Shown in pieces: positions 7,845-17,233 of a stretch of DNA of 64,000 nucleotides (position 1 is its first letter; each line of letters starts with the position of its first letter). Where the stretch lies: NCBI RefSeq assembly GCF_009696685.2, contig NZ_CP102355.1, forward strand, positions 835,001 through 899,000, given 5' to 3'. The position numbers were made by a program, and so were the translations under genes. A model generated the notes under the pieces. The model saw only the letters and a list, made by a program, of their open reading frames with translations. It made no database searches and was not told the DNA's origin. The DNA is from Paracoccus sp. SMMA_5_TC (GTDB lineage Bacteria; Pseudomonadota; Alphaproteobacteria; Rhodobacterales; Rhodobacteraceae).

Positions 7845-9125
7845 TCAGCAGCGCGGCGTGATGCCGGCCTCCTTGGCATAAGCCTCGCTGTCCTCGGCGA
7901 TCAGAGGCGCCAGGATTTCCTGATCAGGTTCGGTGAAGTCGGTGATCAGGTTCCATTTCTTGGCGGCCGCATCCCATTGCTGGACGCGGGCCATGCCCGA
8001 GCCGCCGTGGTTGTCGCAGCTGAGCTTGATCTCGGGGCCGAAATCCGGCAGCCCGATTTCGGTCAGGCGCTCCGGGGTGATGTCCAGGGCCTCGAAACCG
8101 TCGCGCAACTGCGCGGCCGTGATCTGAGAGGTTCCGGCCAGTTCCTGCGCCTTCTTGATGGCCTCGGCGATGACCACCGCCGCATACATGCCGCGCGAAT
8201 ACAGCACCGAGCCGACATGCTGACCGCCCTGCGACGCCTTGCCCGGCTCGACGACGTATTTCTGCATGTCCTGATAGACCGGATAGTCGGTGCCGACGCC
8301 GTGGAAGGTCAGGGCCTTGTAGCCGTTGGCCGCCGCGCCCACGGGCACCACGTCGATTTCCGAACCCGACCACCAGATGCCGATCATGTTTTCCATGGGG
8401 AAGCGGATGTTCGCGGCCTCCTGGATGGCGGTCTGGTTCATCACCCCCCAGCCATACATGATGACGTAGTCGGGCTTGTCGCGGCGGATCTGCAGCCACT
8501 GGCTTTTCTGTTCCTGGCCAGGCGGATCGATCGGCAGTTCGACCAGGGTAAAGCCATGCTTCTTGGACAGATCCTGCAGAGTGCGGATCGGTTCCTTGCC
8601 ATAGGCGCTGTTGTGATAGACCAGAGCGATCTTCTTGCCGTTCAGATCGCCGCCGTTTTCGTCCAGCAGATACTTGATCGCGACCGAGGCACCGTCCCAG
8701 TAGTTGGCGGGCGCATTGAACACCCATTCAAAGACCTTGCCGTTCTTGGCCGAGGTGCGACCATATCCCGGCGTATAAAGCGGGATCTTGTCCGCCGCGA
8801 TCTTGGGGATCAGCTGATAGGTGATGCCGGTGGACAGCGGGTTATAGACCAGCGCGCCCGAACCCTTGGTCGATTCGTAGCATTCGACGCCCTTTTCGGT
8901 GTTATAGGCGGTCTCGCATTCGGGGGTGCGCACCTTTTCCCCGCCGATGCCGCCGTCGCGTTCGTTGAGCAGGGTGAAGTAGTCGTTGAACCCGTCGGCA
9001 TACTGGGTGCCGCTGGCGCCATAGGGGCCGGTGCGATAGCTGAGGTTCGGCACCACCAGATCGGCCATGGCCGGCGCCGCCGCCATGATGGCCCCCAGCG
9101 CGACAGTTGCAAGTTTCAGTTTCAT
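7845..9125 (-). CDS. Periplasmic substrate-binding protein of the Liv-type ABC transporter
   Basis: 426-residue binding protein of the leucine-binding (type I periplasmic fold) family. A Sec signal peptide MKLKLATVALGAIMAAAPAMA (21 residues) precedes the mature start DLVVPNLSYRTGPYG. It is longer than typical LivK (about 350-370) and carries a cysteine-bearing insertion around PECETAYNTEKGVECYES and a conserved terminal cysteine (ITPRC), which suggests disulfides and a distinct ligand class. The start is the ATG with GGAGGAGA nine bases upstream; a much longer open frame to 9812 is only the shadow of livM. It sits between livM and livF with a hairpin after it. Ligand inferred only loosely from the adjoining CoA ligases. 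Confidence 0.92.
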   Translation of the reverse strand: MKLKLATVALGAIMAAAPAMADLVVPNLSYRTGPYGASGTQYADGFNDYFTLLNERDGGIGGEKVRTPECETAYNTEKGVECYESTKGSGALVYNPLSTGITYQLIPKIAADKIPLYTPGYGRTSAKNGKVFEWVFNAPANYWDGASVAIKYLLDENGGDLNGKKIALVYHNSAYGKEPIRTLQDLSKKHGFTLVELPIDPPGQEQKSQWLQIRRDKPDYVIMYGWGVMNQTAIQEAANIRFPMENMIGIWWSGSEIDVVPVGAAANGYKALTFHGVGTDYPVYQDMQKYVVEPGKASQGGQHVGSVLYSRGMYAAVVIAEAIKKAQELAGTSQITAAQLRDGFEALDITPERLTEIGLPDFGPEIKLSCDNHGGSGMARVQQWDAAAKKWNLITDFTEPDQEILAPLIAEDSEAYAKEAGITPRC

Positions 9126-9169
9126 CAAGGGTCTCCTCCCCAGGGGTTGTGCTGCCGGATTTCCGGTCG

Positions 9170-10246
9170 TTAATGCGGGAACGGCCACAGCCGCAGTTTT
9201 TCCTTGGTCAGCTGCCACAGCCGGGCCAGGCCATGCGGCTCGACGATCAGGAAAAAGATGATCAGCGCGCCCACGATCATCAGTTCGATATGGGCGGCCA
9301 GGTCGGTGGGCCAGCCAAGCTGCGCCACCAGCACGTTCTTGAGCAGCACCGGCAGCAGCACCAGGAAGGCCGCGCCGGCAAAGCTGCCGAAGATGCTGCC
9401 CAGGCCGCCGATGATGATCATGAACAGCACCAGAAAGCTCTTGTTGATGCCAAAGGCCTCGCTGGCCTCGGCCGCGCCCAGATAGACCGAAAACAGCAGC
9501 GCCCCGGCAATGCCGATGAAGAAACTCGAGACGGCAAAGGCCGACAGCTTGGCGGTCAGCGGGTTCACCCCGATGATCTCGGCTGCGATGTCCATGTCGC
9601 GAATGGCCATCCACTTGCGCCCGACGGTGCCCCGGGTCAGGTTGCGCGCCACCCAGGCCAGCACCACCGCAAAGATCAGGCAGGTCAGGTATTTGGCCGG
9701 GGCCGTGGTCGCCGGGCCGGTGATCGCCCAGCCGAACATCGTGCGCTCGGGCGCGTTGATCTGCCCCGAGGCGGAGTAGTTGTAGAACCACGGCACCTTG
9801 TTGAATAGCCACACCAGGAAGAACTGCGCCGCCAGCGTCGCCACCGCAAGATAGAAGCCCTTGATGCGCAGGCTGGGCAGGCCGAACAGCACCCCGACAA
9901 TGGCCGTGATAACCCCGGCCACGACGATCAGCAGCACGATCGGCACGCCCGGAAAGGCCGTCATCAGCTTGTAGACCGCATAGGCCCCCACCGCCATGAA
10001 GCCGCCAGTGCCCAGGCTGACCTGACCGGCATAGCCCGTCAGGATGTTCAGCCCGATCGCCGCGATGGCATAGATCAGGAACGGCACCAGCACCGCATTG
10101 GCCCAGTAGCTGTCGATGACCAGCGGCACCACCAGAAAGGCCACGGCCAGGATCGCGTAATAGCCCCAGCGGTCCAGCCGGATCGGAAAGGTCTGGCCAT
10201 CGTCGCGATAGCTCGTCTTGAAATCGCCTGCCTCACGATACAGCAT
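9170..10246 (-). CDS. Branched-chain-type ABC transporter permease, LivM family
   Basis: 358-residue inner-membrane permease with about 8-10 hydrophobic helices and the LivM hallmarks GLNILTGYAGQVSLGTGGFMAVGAY and a late EAA-like segment RKWMAIRDMDIAAEIIGVN that contacts the ATPases. The N-terminal 25 residues are soluble. The ATG is preceded by GGAGG at 5 nt. It follows livH by 63 bp. Together with the LivH-type permease it should form the heterodimeric translocation channel of the transporter. Confidence 0.94.
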   Translation of the reverse strand: MLYREAGDFKTSYRDDGQTFPIRLDRWGYYAILAVAFLVVPLVIDSYWANAVLVPFLIYAIAAIGLNILTGYAGQVSLGTGGFMAVGAYAVYKLMTAFPGVPIVLLIVVAGVITAIVGVLFGLPSLRIKGFYLAVATLAAQFFLVWLFNKVPWFYNYSASGQINAPERTMFGWAITGPATTAPAKYLTCLIFAVVLAWVARNLTRGTVGRKWMAIRDMDIAAEIIGVNPLTAKLSAFAVSSFFIGIAGALLFSVYLGAAEASEAFGINKSFLVLFMIIIGGLGSIFGSFAGAAFLVLLPVLLKNVLVAQLGWPTDLAAHIELMIVGALIIFFLIVEPHGLARLWQLTKEKLRLWPFPH

Positions 10247-10309
10247 ATGCGCCTCCGCTGCCGATCAATGCCCAAGTTTGTTGCGGATAGTGGTTTCGGC
10301 TTGCCATGG

Positions 10310-11290
10310 TCATACCCGTTCGATGATGCGTTCGCCGAACAGGCCCTGCGGCCGGAACACCAGGAAGATCAGCGCCAGCACATAGGCGAACCAGTTTTCG
10401 GTGGCGCCGCCGACCATCGGGCCGATGAAGTATTCGAACAGTTTCTCGCCCATGCCGATGATCAGACCGCCGACGATGGCGCCGGGGATCGAGGTGAAGC
10501 CACCCAGCATCAGCACCGGCAGCGCCTTCAGCGCGATCAGCGACAGGCTGAACTGCACGCCCGACTTGGTGCCCCACATGATGCCCGCGACCAGCGCCAC
10601 GAAACCGGCGATCGACCAGACCATCACCCAGATGAACTGCAGGCTGATGCCCACGGACAGCGCCGCCTGGTGATCGTCGGCGACGGCGCGCATCGCCCGG
10701 CCCTGCTTGGTGTATTGCGCGAAGCCGACCAGCGCCGCCACCAGCAGCGCGGCAATGCCCGCGGCCCAGACATCCAGACGGTCCACGAAGAAGCCATAGC
10801 CCAGCCACCTGTCCGTCGCCGCCTCGATGGTTTCGGAAATGCCCTGCGGCAGGCCGACGTCCAGCGTCTTGACATCGGCGCCCCACATGACATCGCCCAG
10901 ACCTTCCAGGAACCAGGCCAGACCGATGGTGGCCATGAACAGGATGATGGGTTCCTGCCCCACAAGGTGCTTCAGCACCAGCTTTTCGATGGCGATGGCC
11001 AGGCCCACCATGATCAATGCGGTCAGCGCGATGCCCAGGATCGCCGGCACCGTCCAGCCGAAATTCGTGACATGCATGCCGAACATGGCGTTGATCAGAT
11101 GGGCAAAGGGCACGCGGCCTTCCATGATGCCGACCAGCGTCATGGCGGCAAACAGCGCCATCACCCCCTGGGCATAGTTGAAGACGCCCGATGCCTTGTA
11201 GATCAGCACGAAGCCCAGGGCGACCAGCGAATACATGATCCCGGCCATCAGCCCGTTCAGCAGGACTTCGCTTGCGTAAAGGAATTCCAT
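10310..11290 (-). CDS. Branched-chain-type ABC transporter permease, LivH family
   Basis: 326-residue inner-membrane permease. The N-terminal sequence LLNGLMAGIMYSLVALGFVL and the segment KQGRAMRAVADDHQAALSVG (the ATPase-contacting EAA-like loop) are typical of LivH. A periplasmic insertion around residues 155-185 (DVKTLDVGLPQGISETIEAA) is visible. The ATG follows GGGAGG at six bases. It lies 11 bp after livG. No membrane-segment disruption is seen. Confidence 0.94.
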   Translation of the reverse strand: MEFLYASEVLLNGLMAGIMYSLVALGFVLIYKASGVFNYAQGVMALFAAMTLVGIMEGRVPFAHLINAMFGMHVTNFGWTVPAILGIALTALIMVGLAIAIEKLVLKHLVGQEPIILFMATIGLAWFLEGLGDVMWGADVKTLDVGLPQGISETIEAATDRWLGYGFFVDRLDVWAAGIAALLVAALVGFAQYTKQGRAMRAVADDHQAALSVGISLQFIWVMVWSIAGFVALVAGIMWGTKSGVQFSLSLIALKALPVLMLGGFTSIPGAIVGGLIIGMGEKLFEYFIGPMVGGATENWFAYVLALIFLVFRPQGLFGERIIERV

Positions 11291-11301
11291 CTGACGCCTC
11301 C

Positions 11302-12108
11302 CTATGCGTGTTCCACGCCCAGATAGGCGCTGATGACCTCGGGGTTGGTGCGCACCTCGTCGGGGGTGCCGTCGCCGATCTTCTTGCCGTAATCCATCAC
11401 CACCACCCGGTCGGACAGATCCATGACCACGCCCATGTCATGTTCGATCAGGGCGATGGTGGTGCCGAACTCGTCGTTCACATCCAGGATGAAGCGGCAC
11501 ATGTCCTCTTTTTCCTCGACGTTCATGCCGGCCATCGGCTCGTCCAGCAGCAGGATCCGCGGTTCCGCCGCCAGCGCCCGCGCCAGTTCGACACGCTTCT
11601 TCAAGCCATAGGGCAGCCGCCCGACCGGCGTCTTGCGAATGTTCTGGATTTCGAGGAAATCGATGATCTTCTCGACCTGTTCGCGGTTTTCCACCTCTTC
11701 GCGCTCGGCCCGGCCCCACCACAGCGCCTGGCTCCAGATCGGGGCCGACATCTTGTTCAGACGCCCGGTCATGATGTTGTCCAGAACGCTCATGCCGTCG
11801 AACAGCGCGATGTTCTGAAAGGTGCGCGCCAGGCCCAGCCGCGCAACCTCATAGGGCTTCATCGGCGGACGGCGCTTGCCCTCGAACCAGATCTCGCCTT
11901 CCTGCGGGACGTAAAAGCCGGAAATGACGTTCAGCATCGAGGACTTGCCGGCGCCGTTCGGACCGATGATCGCGCGGATCTCGCCCTCGCGGATGTCGAA
12001 GCTGATGTCCTTGATCGCGGTAACGCCACCGAAACGCAGGGTGATGTTCTTCAGGTCCATCAGCACCTGGCCGGTGCGGCGGCCTTCGGGTGTGGGGGTC
12101 TGGGTCAT
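11302..12108 (-). CDS. ABC transporter ATP-binding protein, LivG type
   Basis: 268-residue ATPase. Walker A GPNGAGKS, signature LPYGLKKRVELARAL (LivG-type variant of LSGGQ), Walker B ILLLDEPMAGM, and switch histidine in IEHDMGVVMDLSDRVVVMDYG. The LivG hallmark 'PMAGM' follows Walker B. Its ATG overlaps the stop of the upstream acyl-CoA synthetase gene by 4 bp (ATGA), which ties the transporter to the ligase at the translation level. An internal ATG (MDLKNITLRF) 16 codons on is an alternative start. Confidence 0.94.
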   Translation of the reverse strand: MTQTPTPEGRRTGQVLMDLKNITLRFGGVTAIKDISFDIREGEIRAIIGPNGAGKSSMLNVISGFYVPQEGEIWFEGKRRPPMKPYEVARLGLARTFQNIALFDGMSVLDNIMTGRLNKMSAPIWSQALWWGRAEREEVENREQVEKIIDFLEIQNIRKTPVGRLPYGLKKRVELARALAAEPRILLLDEPMAGMNVEEKEDMCRFILDVNDEFGTTIALIEHDMGVVMDLSDRVVVMDYGKKIGDGTPDEVRTNPEVISAYLGVEHA

Positions 12109-14081
12109 TCTGCGGCCACCTTCTGCGGTTGGGCGGTGGGAAAGGTGCGGGCATCCTCGATCTTCAGCGTGGCGCGGATCTCGCCCTTGCGGCCATCCTC
12201 ATAGGTCACTTCGGTGCGGGTGCTGATCGTATCGCGCCCGTCGTAAAGCGCCTCGATCAGATCGGCGTATTTCTCGGCGATGATGTTGCGGCGCACCTTG
12301 CGGGTGCGGGTCATTTCACCGTCGTCGGGGTCCAGTTCCTTGTGCAGCACCAGGAAGCGGCTGATCTGGCAGCCCGACAGCATCGGGTCCCGGGCGACCG
12401 ATTCGTTCACCGCCTCGACATGCTGCTTGATGGTGGCATAGACCTGCGGGTGCCCTGCCAGTTCCTGATAGCTGGCATAGGCGATGTTGTTGCGTTCCGC
12501 CCAGTTGCCCACCGCCGTCAGGTCGATGTTGATGAAGGCGGTGCATTTTTCGCGACCCGCCCCGAACACCACCGCCTCCAGGATGTTGGGATAGAACTTC
12601 AGCTTGTTCTCGACATATTTCGGGGCGAACATCCGCCCGTCGGCCATGCGGCCCACATCCTTGGCGCGATCGATGATGCGCAGATGCCCCGAGCCTTCCT
12701 CGAAGAAGCCGGCATCGCCGGTGGCCACCCAGCCCTCGGCGTCCTTGGTCGAGGCGGTGCTGTCGGGATTGTTGTAATATTCCACGAAGGTGCCGGGCGA
12801 GCGATAGAACACCTCGCCGTTTTCGGCGATGCGCACCTCGACCCCGGGCGAGGGAACGCCTACCGTGTCCGAACGGACCTGACCATCGGGCTGCTGGGTA
12901 ATGAAAACCGATGCCTCGGTCTGGCCGTAGAGCTGTTTCAGGTTGATGCCCAGGCTGCGGTAGAAATCGAAGATCTCGGGACCGATCGCCTCGCCGGCGG
13001 TATAACCGACGCGGATGCGCGAATAGCCCAGGGTGTTCTTCAACGGCCCATAGACCAGGACATTGCCGATGGCGTAGCGCAGCCGGTCCAGAAGCCCGAC
13101 CGGCTTGCCGTCCAGCAGCGCCGGACCCACCCGCCGCGCCAGATCCATGTAATGCTTGAACATGCCGCGCTTGACCCGGCCGGCATCTTCCATGCGGATC
13201 ATCACGCTGGTCAGCTGACCTTCGAACACGCGCGGGGGCGCAAAGAAGTAGGTCGGCCCGATTTCGCGCAGGTCGTTCATCATCGTATGCGCGCCTTCGG
13301 GGCAATTGACGGTAAAGCCCGCCCAATAGGCCTGGCCTACGGAAAAGATGAAGTCGCCCACCCAGGCCATGGGCAGATAGGCCAGAACCTCCTCGCGCTC
13401 GGTCAGCTTGTCGAAGCTGGCGCTGTTGCGGGCGGTTTCGATGATGTTGCGGTTGGAGAGCACCACCCCCTTGGGCTTGCCGGTGGTGCCCGAGGTGTAA
13501 AGCATCACGCAGGTGTCGTCATAGCCCAGCGCCGCGATCCGGCGATCCAGTTCGGCCTCGTGGCGCTGATGGGCGGCGCGGCCTTCGGCCTGGACATCGG
13601 CCAGGGCGTTCATGTTGCTGTGGTCGTATTTGCGCATGCCGCGCTTGTCGGTATAGACGATCTGCTCGATCCGCGGGGCGCGGGCGCCCACCTCCAGCAC
13701 CTTGTCGACCTGTTCCTGATCGCCGCAGACGACGAACCGCGCGCCGCTGTGATCCAGAACATAGGCCATTTCGTCTGCGACCGCGTCCTGATACAGCGGC
13801 ACCGGCACCGCGCCGCACATCTGCGCCGCGACCATCGACCAGTAATGCGCCGGACGGTTGCGGCCCACGATCGCGACATGGTCCCCGGGCGCCAGGCCCA
13901 TGTTCAGAAAACCCAACGCCAGCGCGCGGATTTCCTCGGCCGCCTGGGCCCAAGTCCAGCTTTGCCAGATGCCGAATTCCTTTTCACGATACGCGGGCCG
14001 ATTGCCGAACCGGGCGACGTTGCGCGCCAGCAGTGCCGGAATCGACTGCAAATCGGCCTGAGCCGGCTGCAGGTTCTGCAT
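12105..14081 (-). CDS. AMP-dependent acyl-CoA synthetase (long-chain/aromatic type)
   Basis: 658-residue adenylate-forming ligase that would convert an imported carboxylic acid to its CoA thioester. The AMP-binding P-loop is YTSGTTGKPKG; later motifs are VGYTAGEAIGPEIF, the acyl-adenylate motif YGQTEAS, and the hinge DRAKDVGRMADGRMFAPKYVEN. Length and order match FadD-like synthetases found beside Liv transporters. It is the first gene of the seven-gene operon; ATG after GGGGGGAGGA. The 127 bp upstream separates it from the divergent kinase gene. The in-frame extension to 14165 is rejected because the ribosome site fits the shorter start. Exact acyl chain cannot be told from sequence. Confidence 0.92.
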   Translation of the reverse strand: MQNLQPAQADLQSIPALLARNVARFGNRPAYREKEFGIWQSWTWAQAAEEIRALALGFLNMGLAPGDHVAIVGRNRPAHYWSMVAAQMCGAVPVPLYQDAVADEMAYVLDHSGARFVVCGDQEQVDKVLEVGARAPRIEQIVYTDKRGMRKYDHSNMNALADVQAEGRAAHQRHEAELDRRIAALGYDDTCVMLYTSGTTGKPKGVVLSNRNIIETARNSASFDKLTEREEVLAYLPMAWVGDFIFSVGQAYWAGFTVNCPEGAHTMMNDLREIGPTYFFAPPRVFEGQLTSVMIRMEDAGRVKRGMFKHYMDLARRVGPALLDGKPVGLLDRLRYAIGNVLVYGPLKNTLGYSRIRVGYTAGEAIGPEIFDFYRSLGINLKQLYGQTEASVFITQQPDGQVRSDTVGVPSPGVEVRIAENGEVFYRSPGTFVEYYNNPDSTASTKDAEGWVATGDAGFFEEGSGHLRIIDRAKDVGRMADGRMFAPKYVENKLKFYPNILEAVVFGAGREKCTAFINIDLTAVGNWAERNNIAYASYQELAGHPQVYATIKQHVEAVNESVARDPMLSGCQISRFLVLHKELDPDDGEMTRTRKVRRNIIAEKYADLIEALYDGRDTISTRTEVTYEDGRKGEIRATLKIEDARTFPTAQPQKVAAE

Positions 14082-14168
14082 GAGTCCTCCCCCCTGTCGA
14101 ACGGGCTCCCCTCCCGTCCGGCTTCCGCAGGTTTCGTTGCTAATCCTTGCGCGAGTTTTTCCCAAACC

Positions 14169-14183
14169 TTACGAATTGTTACG
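14169..14183. promoter_or_regulatory. Direct repeat, possible response-regulator site
   Basis: TTACG occurs at 14169-14173 and again at 14179-14183, one helical turn apart, in the 127-bp space between the divergent ligase operon and the two-component genes. OmpR-family regulators commonly bind such 10-11 bp phased direct repeats. Only a candidate. Confidence 0.35.
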
Positions 14184-14208
14184 CCATGCGGCAATTGAAA
14201 GTATCGGT

Positions 14209-16068
14209 ATGTCCCAGGACCGCCACAGTGAACTGACCCGATCGGGTCTGAACCTGATCCGACAGGCGATATCGATCTTCGACGCCGAACTGCGGCTGGC
14301 GGTGTGCAACCGGACCTATCAGGCCATGTTCGACCTGCCCGACGAGCTGACCCGCCCAGGGACCACATTCGAGCAGACCATCCGCTTTCTGGTGGCACGG
14401 GGGGAATACGGCCCGCAGGAAGATCCCGAGGCTGCGGTGCACGAGCGCGTCGCGCAGGCGCGCACCTTTCAGCCCCATTACATGGAACGCAGACGCGCCG
14501 ACGGGCGCTGGATCTCGGTCGAGGGGGCACCGCTGAGCCAGGGCGGCTGGATCGCCGTCTATACCGACATCACCCATATCAAGCGCCAGGAACAACTGCT
14601 GCGCGCCCGCTCCGAGGAGCTGAGCGAGTCGGTGCTGACCCATGCCGAGCGGCTGGCCGCCGCCAACCGCGCGCTGGCCGCCACCAATGCCGCGCTTGAG
14701 GAAGCCAAGCGCGTGCTGACCGAATCGGAAGCCCGCACCCGTCAGGTCACCGCAATGGTGCCCGCCCATATCGCGCATATGGACCACAATTACCGCTATA
14801 CCTTTTCCAACAACCAGATTTCGGCGGTGTTTCCCGGGGCCGATGCCGCGATCCTGGGCCGGGACGGCGCCAGCGTGCTGGGGGCCGAAACCTTCGACCG
14901 CATCCGACCGCACATGGACCGGGCCATCGCCGGCCAGCCGCAGGTGTTCGAAATCACCCATCCGCCTTCGGGGCGGCGCATCCGCATCGCGCTGACCCCC
15001 GATCAGGCCGGGCGCGGCGCCTATATCCTGTCCACCGATGTCAGCGCCGAGGTTCAGGCCCGCGAGGCGCTGAGCCACGCCGCCAAGCGCGCGCTGGCCG
15101 CGCAGCTGACCTCGGGGCTGGCGCATGATTTCGGCAATCTGCTGACCATCATCCTGGGCCTGCAGGGCCGGCTGGCGCGCGCGCCGCTGACCCCAGACCA
15201 GGCCGAGGATGTGCAGGCGACGCTGGCCGCCGCCCGCCGCGGGGTGGCGCTGCTGGATGGGATCGCCGCCCTGACCGGGGAACGCAACCAGCACCCGCAG
15301 CCCGTCGATCTGTCGGTGCTGTTCGAGGAACTGGCGGCCATGACCCGCCCCACCCTGGGCGAGGGCGTCTTGCTGCGGCATCAGGTGATCGACCTGCCGG
15401 CCCGGGTGATGCTGGATCCGGGTGCGCTGCAGGATGCGCTGCTGAACCTGATGCTGAATGCCCGCGATGCGATGCAGGGCGTGGGGCGCATCCTGTTGCA
15501 GGCGCGCGGGGCCGGGCGCTGGCTGGAAATCACCGTCACCGACAGCGGCCCGGGCTTTTCGCCCGAGGCGCTGGCCCGCGGCACCGAACCCTTCTTCACC
15601 ACCAAGGGCGCGCAGGGCACCGGGCTGGGACTGGCGATGGTCTATGACCAGATCAAGCTGGCGGGCGGCACGCTGCGGCTGTTGAATGTGGCCGAAGGCG
15701 CGCAGGTGCGTATCCGCCTGCCCCTGCGTGCCGCCCGCCCGCATCTGGTCCTGCTGGCCGAGGACGACCCGCTGATCCGCGAAACCACGCGCGAGATGCT
15801 GACCGCCCAGGGCCATTCGGTGATCGAGGCCGCCTCGCTGGCCGAGGCACGCGAACTGACCGACCTGCCCGGGTTGACGCTGATCCTGTCGGACCTGCAA
15901 CTCGGCGACGGCTCGGGTGCGTCGCTGGGCGCGGCGGGGTTGCCGCTGGTGCTGATGACGGCATTGCCGCCCGACGATCCGCGCCGGGCGGGGCTTGACT
16001 GTCCGGTGCTGACCAAGCCCTTTGACGAGATGCAACTGGCCGAGGCTCTGGGATCCTTCCATGACTGA
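14209..16068 (+). CDS. PAS-domain hybrid sensor histidine kinase with C-terminal receiver
   Basis: 619-residue cytoplasmic sensor; no signal peptide or membrane helix is seen. Order: N-terminal PAS_7-type domain (about residues 12-122, ISIFDAELRLAVCN to YTDIT), coiled coil (125-180), a second PAS-like domain (about 181-285), the phosphoacceptor box GLAHDFGN with His306, the N box LNLMLNARDAM, G1 DSGPGF, G2 GTGLGLAMV, then a receiver domain (about 512-619) with acidic patch EDD and phosphorylatable Asp562 in SDLQLGDG. It resembles the NahK/ErcS class. The start is the ATG at MSQDRHS; upstream in-frame codons fall in the ligase 5' end. It overlaps the regulator gene by 8 bp and diverges from the transporter-ligase operon, which it probably controls. 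Confidence 0.9.
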   Translation: MSQDRHSELTRSGLNLIRQAISIFDAELRLAVCNRTYQAMFDLPDELTRPGTTFEQTIRFLVARGEYGPQEDPEAAVHERVAQARTFQPHYMERRRADGRWISVEGAPLSQGGWIAVYTDITHIKRQEQLLRARSEELSESVLTHAERLAAANRALAATNAALEEAKRVLTESEARTRQVTAMVPAHIAHMDHNYRYTFSNNQISAVFPGADAAILGRDGASVLGAETFDRIRPHMDRAIAGQPQVFEITHPPSGRRIRIALTPDQAGRGAYILSTDVSAEVQAREALSHAAKRALAAQLTSGLAHDFGNLLTIILGLQGRLARAPLTPDQAEDVQATLAAARRGVALLDGIAALTGERNQHPQPVDLSVLFEELAAMTRPTLGEGVLLRHQVIDLPARVMLDPGALQDALLNLMLNARDAMQGVGRILLQARGAGRWLEITVTDSGPGFSPEALARGTEPFFTTKGAQGTGLGLAMVYDQIKLAGGTLRLLNVAEGAQVRIRLPLRAARPHLVLLAEDDPLIRETTREMLTAQGHSVIEAASLAEARELTDLPGLTLILSDLQLGDGSGASLGAAGLPLVLMTALPPDDPRRAGLDCPVLTKPFDEMQLAEALGSFHD

Positions 16069-16762
16069 AACGCCGCTGATCGCGATTCTGGACGACGAAC
16101 CCGACATCCGGCGGCTGCTGTCGGTTGCGCTGGAAGAGGCCGGATTTCGCACCATCGCCTTTGCCCGCGCCACCGAGTTCGAGGCGGCGCTGCGCCGCAT
16201 CGAGCCCGAGGCCATTCTGATCGACCTGGGCCTGCCGGACCGCGACGGACTGGCGCTGGTGCATCGGCTGGCGCGCGATTCCGGCGCCGCCATCATCATC
16301 ATCTCGGGGCGGGCGCAGGTGCAGGACCGCGTCACCGGCCTGGAACTGGGCGCCGACGACTATATCATCAAGCCCTTCGACCCGGCCGAGGTGGTGGCCC
16401 GCATCCGCGCCCGGCTGCGCAAGCCCGGCCGCGAGCCCACCCCCGGCCGCCAGCAGTTGCGCTTTGCCGGCTGGGCGGTCGATTTCGACCGCTATGTGCT
16501 GACCTCGCCCGAAGGCGTCGAAACCCCGATCAGCCATGCCGAGGCCGAGGTGCTGCGCATGTTCCTGGACAATCCGCGCCGGCTGATTTCCCGGGCGCAG
16601 ATGCTGGAGACGCTGGGCGGCACCGCGGGCGAAAGCTTCGACCGCGCCATGGATGTGCGCATCTCGCGCCTGCGCACCAAGCTGGGCGAGGATCCCCGGA
16701 ACCCGCGGCTGATCAAGACCATCTACGGCGCGGGCTATATCTTCCTGGCCGAACCCGGCTAA
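16061..16762 (+). CDS. OmpR/PhoB-family response regulator
   Basis: 233-residue two-domain regulator. The receiver has the acidic pair D11-D12, phosphoacceptor Asp55 (ILIDLGLPD), and Lys104 (DDYIIKPFDP). The C-terminal winged helix (about 135-230) ends with the family motif SFDRAMDVRISRLRTKLGEDP...IKTIYGAGYIF. Its ATG overlaps the kinase stop by 8 bp, so the two are co-translated. With the kinase receiver this gives a phosphorelay-capable pair. Likely target is the divergent transporter and CoA ligase operon and possibly its own promoter. Confidence 0.94.
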   Translation: MTETPLIAILDDEPDIRRLLSVALEEAGFRTIAFARATEFEAALRRIEPEAILIDLGLPDRDGLALVHRLARDSGAAIIIISGRAQVQDRVTGLELGADDYIIKPFDPAEVVARIRARLRKPGREPTPGRQQLRFAGWAVDFDRYVLTSPEGVETPISHAEAEVLRMFLDNPRRLISRAQMLETLGGTAGESFDRAMDVRISRLRTKLGEDPRNPRLIKTIYGAGYIFLAEPG

Positions 16763-16791
16763 CCTGCCCCGACACCTAGCCCGAGAATCAG

Positions 16792-17226
16792 ATGCCCACC
16801 GTCTTTATCCTGAACGGCCCGAACCTGAACCTGCTGGGCCAGCGCCAGCCCGAGATCTATGGCCACACCACCCTGGCCGATGTGGAACGCGACTGCGCGG
16901 CGCTGGCGGCCGAGCTGGGGCTGAGCACCCGCTTTCACCAGTCGAACCACGAAGGCGTGCTGATCGACCTGATCCACGCCGCCCGCCACGACGGCCAGGC
17001 CATCGTCATCAACCCGGCGGCCTTCACCCATACCTCGGTGGCGATCCTGGATGCGCTGAACAGTTTCGAGGGCCCGGTGATCGAGGTGCATATCTCGAAC
17101 GTGCATCAGCGCGAGGCCTTTCGCCACCATTCCTATGTCAGCCTGCGGGCCGAAGGCGTGATCGCCGGGCTGGGCACGCATGGCTATCTGCTGGCGCTGC
17201 GCCATGTGGCGCGGATGATCCTTTGA
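16792..17226 (+). CDS. aroQ: Type II 3-dehydroquinate dehydratase
   Basis: 144-residue dodecameric-class dehydroquinase of the shikimate pathway, converting 3-dehydroquinate to 3-dehydroshikimate. Signature segments are [20 protein letters not shown] with the catalytic Tyr, [23 protein letters not shown], and [18 protein letters not shown]. It follows the response regulator by 29 bp on the same strand and converges on the HAD phosphatase with a 7-bp gap. Start ATG is unambiguous. Confidence 0.97.
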   Translation: MPTVFILNGPNLNLLGQRQPEIYGHTTLADVERDCAALAAELGLSTRFHQSNHEGVLIDLIHAARHDGQAIVINPAAFTHTSVAILDALNSFEGPVIEVHISNVHQREAFRHHSYVSLRAEGVIAGLGTHGYLLALRHVARMIL

Positions 17227-17233
17227 AACCGGT

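Noticed and set aside
7845..9812. 655-residue version of the binding protein
   Set aside because: The extra N-terminus is out-of-frame livM; the signal peptide and ribosome site mark 9125 as the start.
12090..14198. 702-codon plus-strand frame opposite the acyl-CoA synthetase
   Set aside because: Low-complexity His/Gly/Arg-rich translation, typical antisense artefact.
14179..16335. 718-codon minus-strand frame opposite the hybrid kinase
   Set aside because: Antisense of a gene with all kinase motifs; Gln/Arg-rich translation with no domain.
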